A stretch of 7,220 nucleotides of DNA. Origin: DUAL01 sp964452095. GTDB lineage: Bacteria > Bacteroidota > Bacteroidia > Flavobacteriales > BACL11. The position numbers and the translations under genes were made by a program. Positions 6,956-7,220 of the stretch are shown here, piece after piece. The notes beneath the pieces were generated by a model. The model worked only from the letters and a program-made list of their open reading frames with translations, searched no databases and was not told the DNA's origin. How positions within the stretch are numbered: position 1 is the first letter of the stretch; each line of letters begins with the position of its first letter. Location of the stretch: assembly GCA_964452095.1 (NCBI GenBank), contig CAYVKX010000091.1, positions 1-7,220 on the forward strand. Direction: 5' to 3'.

Positions 6956-7220
6956 CTAGTTATTTTTATTTGGAGCTAAAAAGTTTGTTTCAATTTCTTC
7001 TATCAAAACATCATCTTTATACACTCCAATGGTTAGTTCTTCTTTTGTGGATAACACATCTTCATTGTTTAAATGAATAAACATTGTTCCTTTAAAAATA
7101 CCTTGTTGTTCCACTAATAAATCCTTATTTCCAATAAATACAATCTGCCCATTATGAGAAAGTAACTTAAATTCAATATCTGTTTTAAACATGGTTTTAT
7201 TTATCAGATTAAAGGTATAT
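6956..7220 (-). CDS. ccoG: C-terminal end of CcoG (RdxA/FixG) cytochrome oxidase accessory protein, truncated by the window edge
   Basis: The frame stays open from its TAG stop through the right edge, giving 87 visible residues that begin YTFNLINKTMF. The methionine at 7192 is thus internal rather than a start. This piece looks like the periplasmic Ig-like C-terminal domain of CcoG: an N-[LI]-x-NKT strand at the head, a VEF/IEFK strand, a GNKDLLVEQQGIFKGTMFI segment, and a final IETNFLAP strand. The ferredoxin-like and transmembrane parts, with the cysteine motifs and four iron-sulfur clusters expected for this family, lie outside the window. CcoG is a membrane iron-sulfur protein implicated in copper reduction for cbb3 oxidase assembly. 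The assignment rests partly on its place 3 bases upstream of ccoH, its usual partner. Confidence 0.8.
   Translation of the reverse strand, partial: YTFNLINKTMFKTDIEFKLLSHNGQIVFIGNKDLLVEQQGIFKGTMFIHLNNEDVLSTKEELTIGVYKDDVLIEEIETNFLAPNKNN

Noticed and set aside
1..7220. Defence, mobile or phage system in the window
   Set aside because: All nine genes are housekeeping, respiratory-assembly or lipoprotein genes; no integrase, transposase, toxin, nuclease or repeat array is visible.

Overview
The window reads as an ordinary piece of an AT-rich Bacteroidota chromosome. Three things point to that phylum: a lipoprotein with an acidic stretch right after the lipidated cysteine, a TAnnTTTG-type promoter motif, and ClpP, ClpX, trigger factor and FixH proteins that read like Bacteroidota versions. 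Translation starts lack Shine-Dalgarno sequences and sit in A-rich DNA. I cannot place it below phylum level. Nine protein genes fill almost the whole window, the longest gene-free gap is 90 bases, and I see no RNA genes, insertion sequences, CRISPR arrays or phage genes.

Plus strand, left half (1-2401): a lysine 6-dehydrogenase/saccharopine dehydrogenase-like enzyme whose N-terminus lies off the left edge, then dihydrofolate reductase (folA), whose ATG directly abuts the upstream stop codon, then, 62 bases on, an uncharacterised secreted lipoprotein that is probably surface-exposed. The lipoprotein ends tail to tail against clpX; the two stop codons overlap within one TTAA.

Minus strand, right half (7220-2398, read right to left): the C-terminal end of ccoG (rdxA/fixG), then ccoH (fixH), then a TauE/SafE-type membrane protein. 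These three are tightly packed (3-base gap, then 4-base GTGA overlap) and form the tail of a cbb3 cytochrome oxidase assembly operon. After 90 bases containing a likely promoter come tig, clpP and clpX. Trigger factor helps new chains fold at the ribosome, and ClpX unfolds proteins and feeds them into the ClpP protease, so this is a protein quality-control cluster. clpP and clpX overlap by one base.

I found no convincing new biological system. The points most worth checking are a Tyr in the ClpP-contacting IGF loop of ClpX, a 13-bp tandem repeat just upstream of clpP, the unknown cysteine-containing lipoprotein, and the copper-type cysteine motifs of the TauE/SafE protein beside the oxidase assembly genes.
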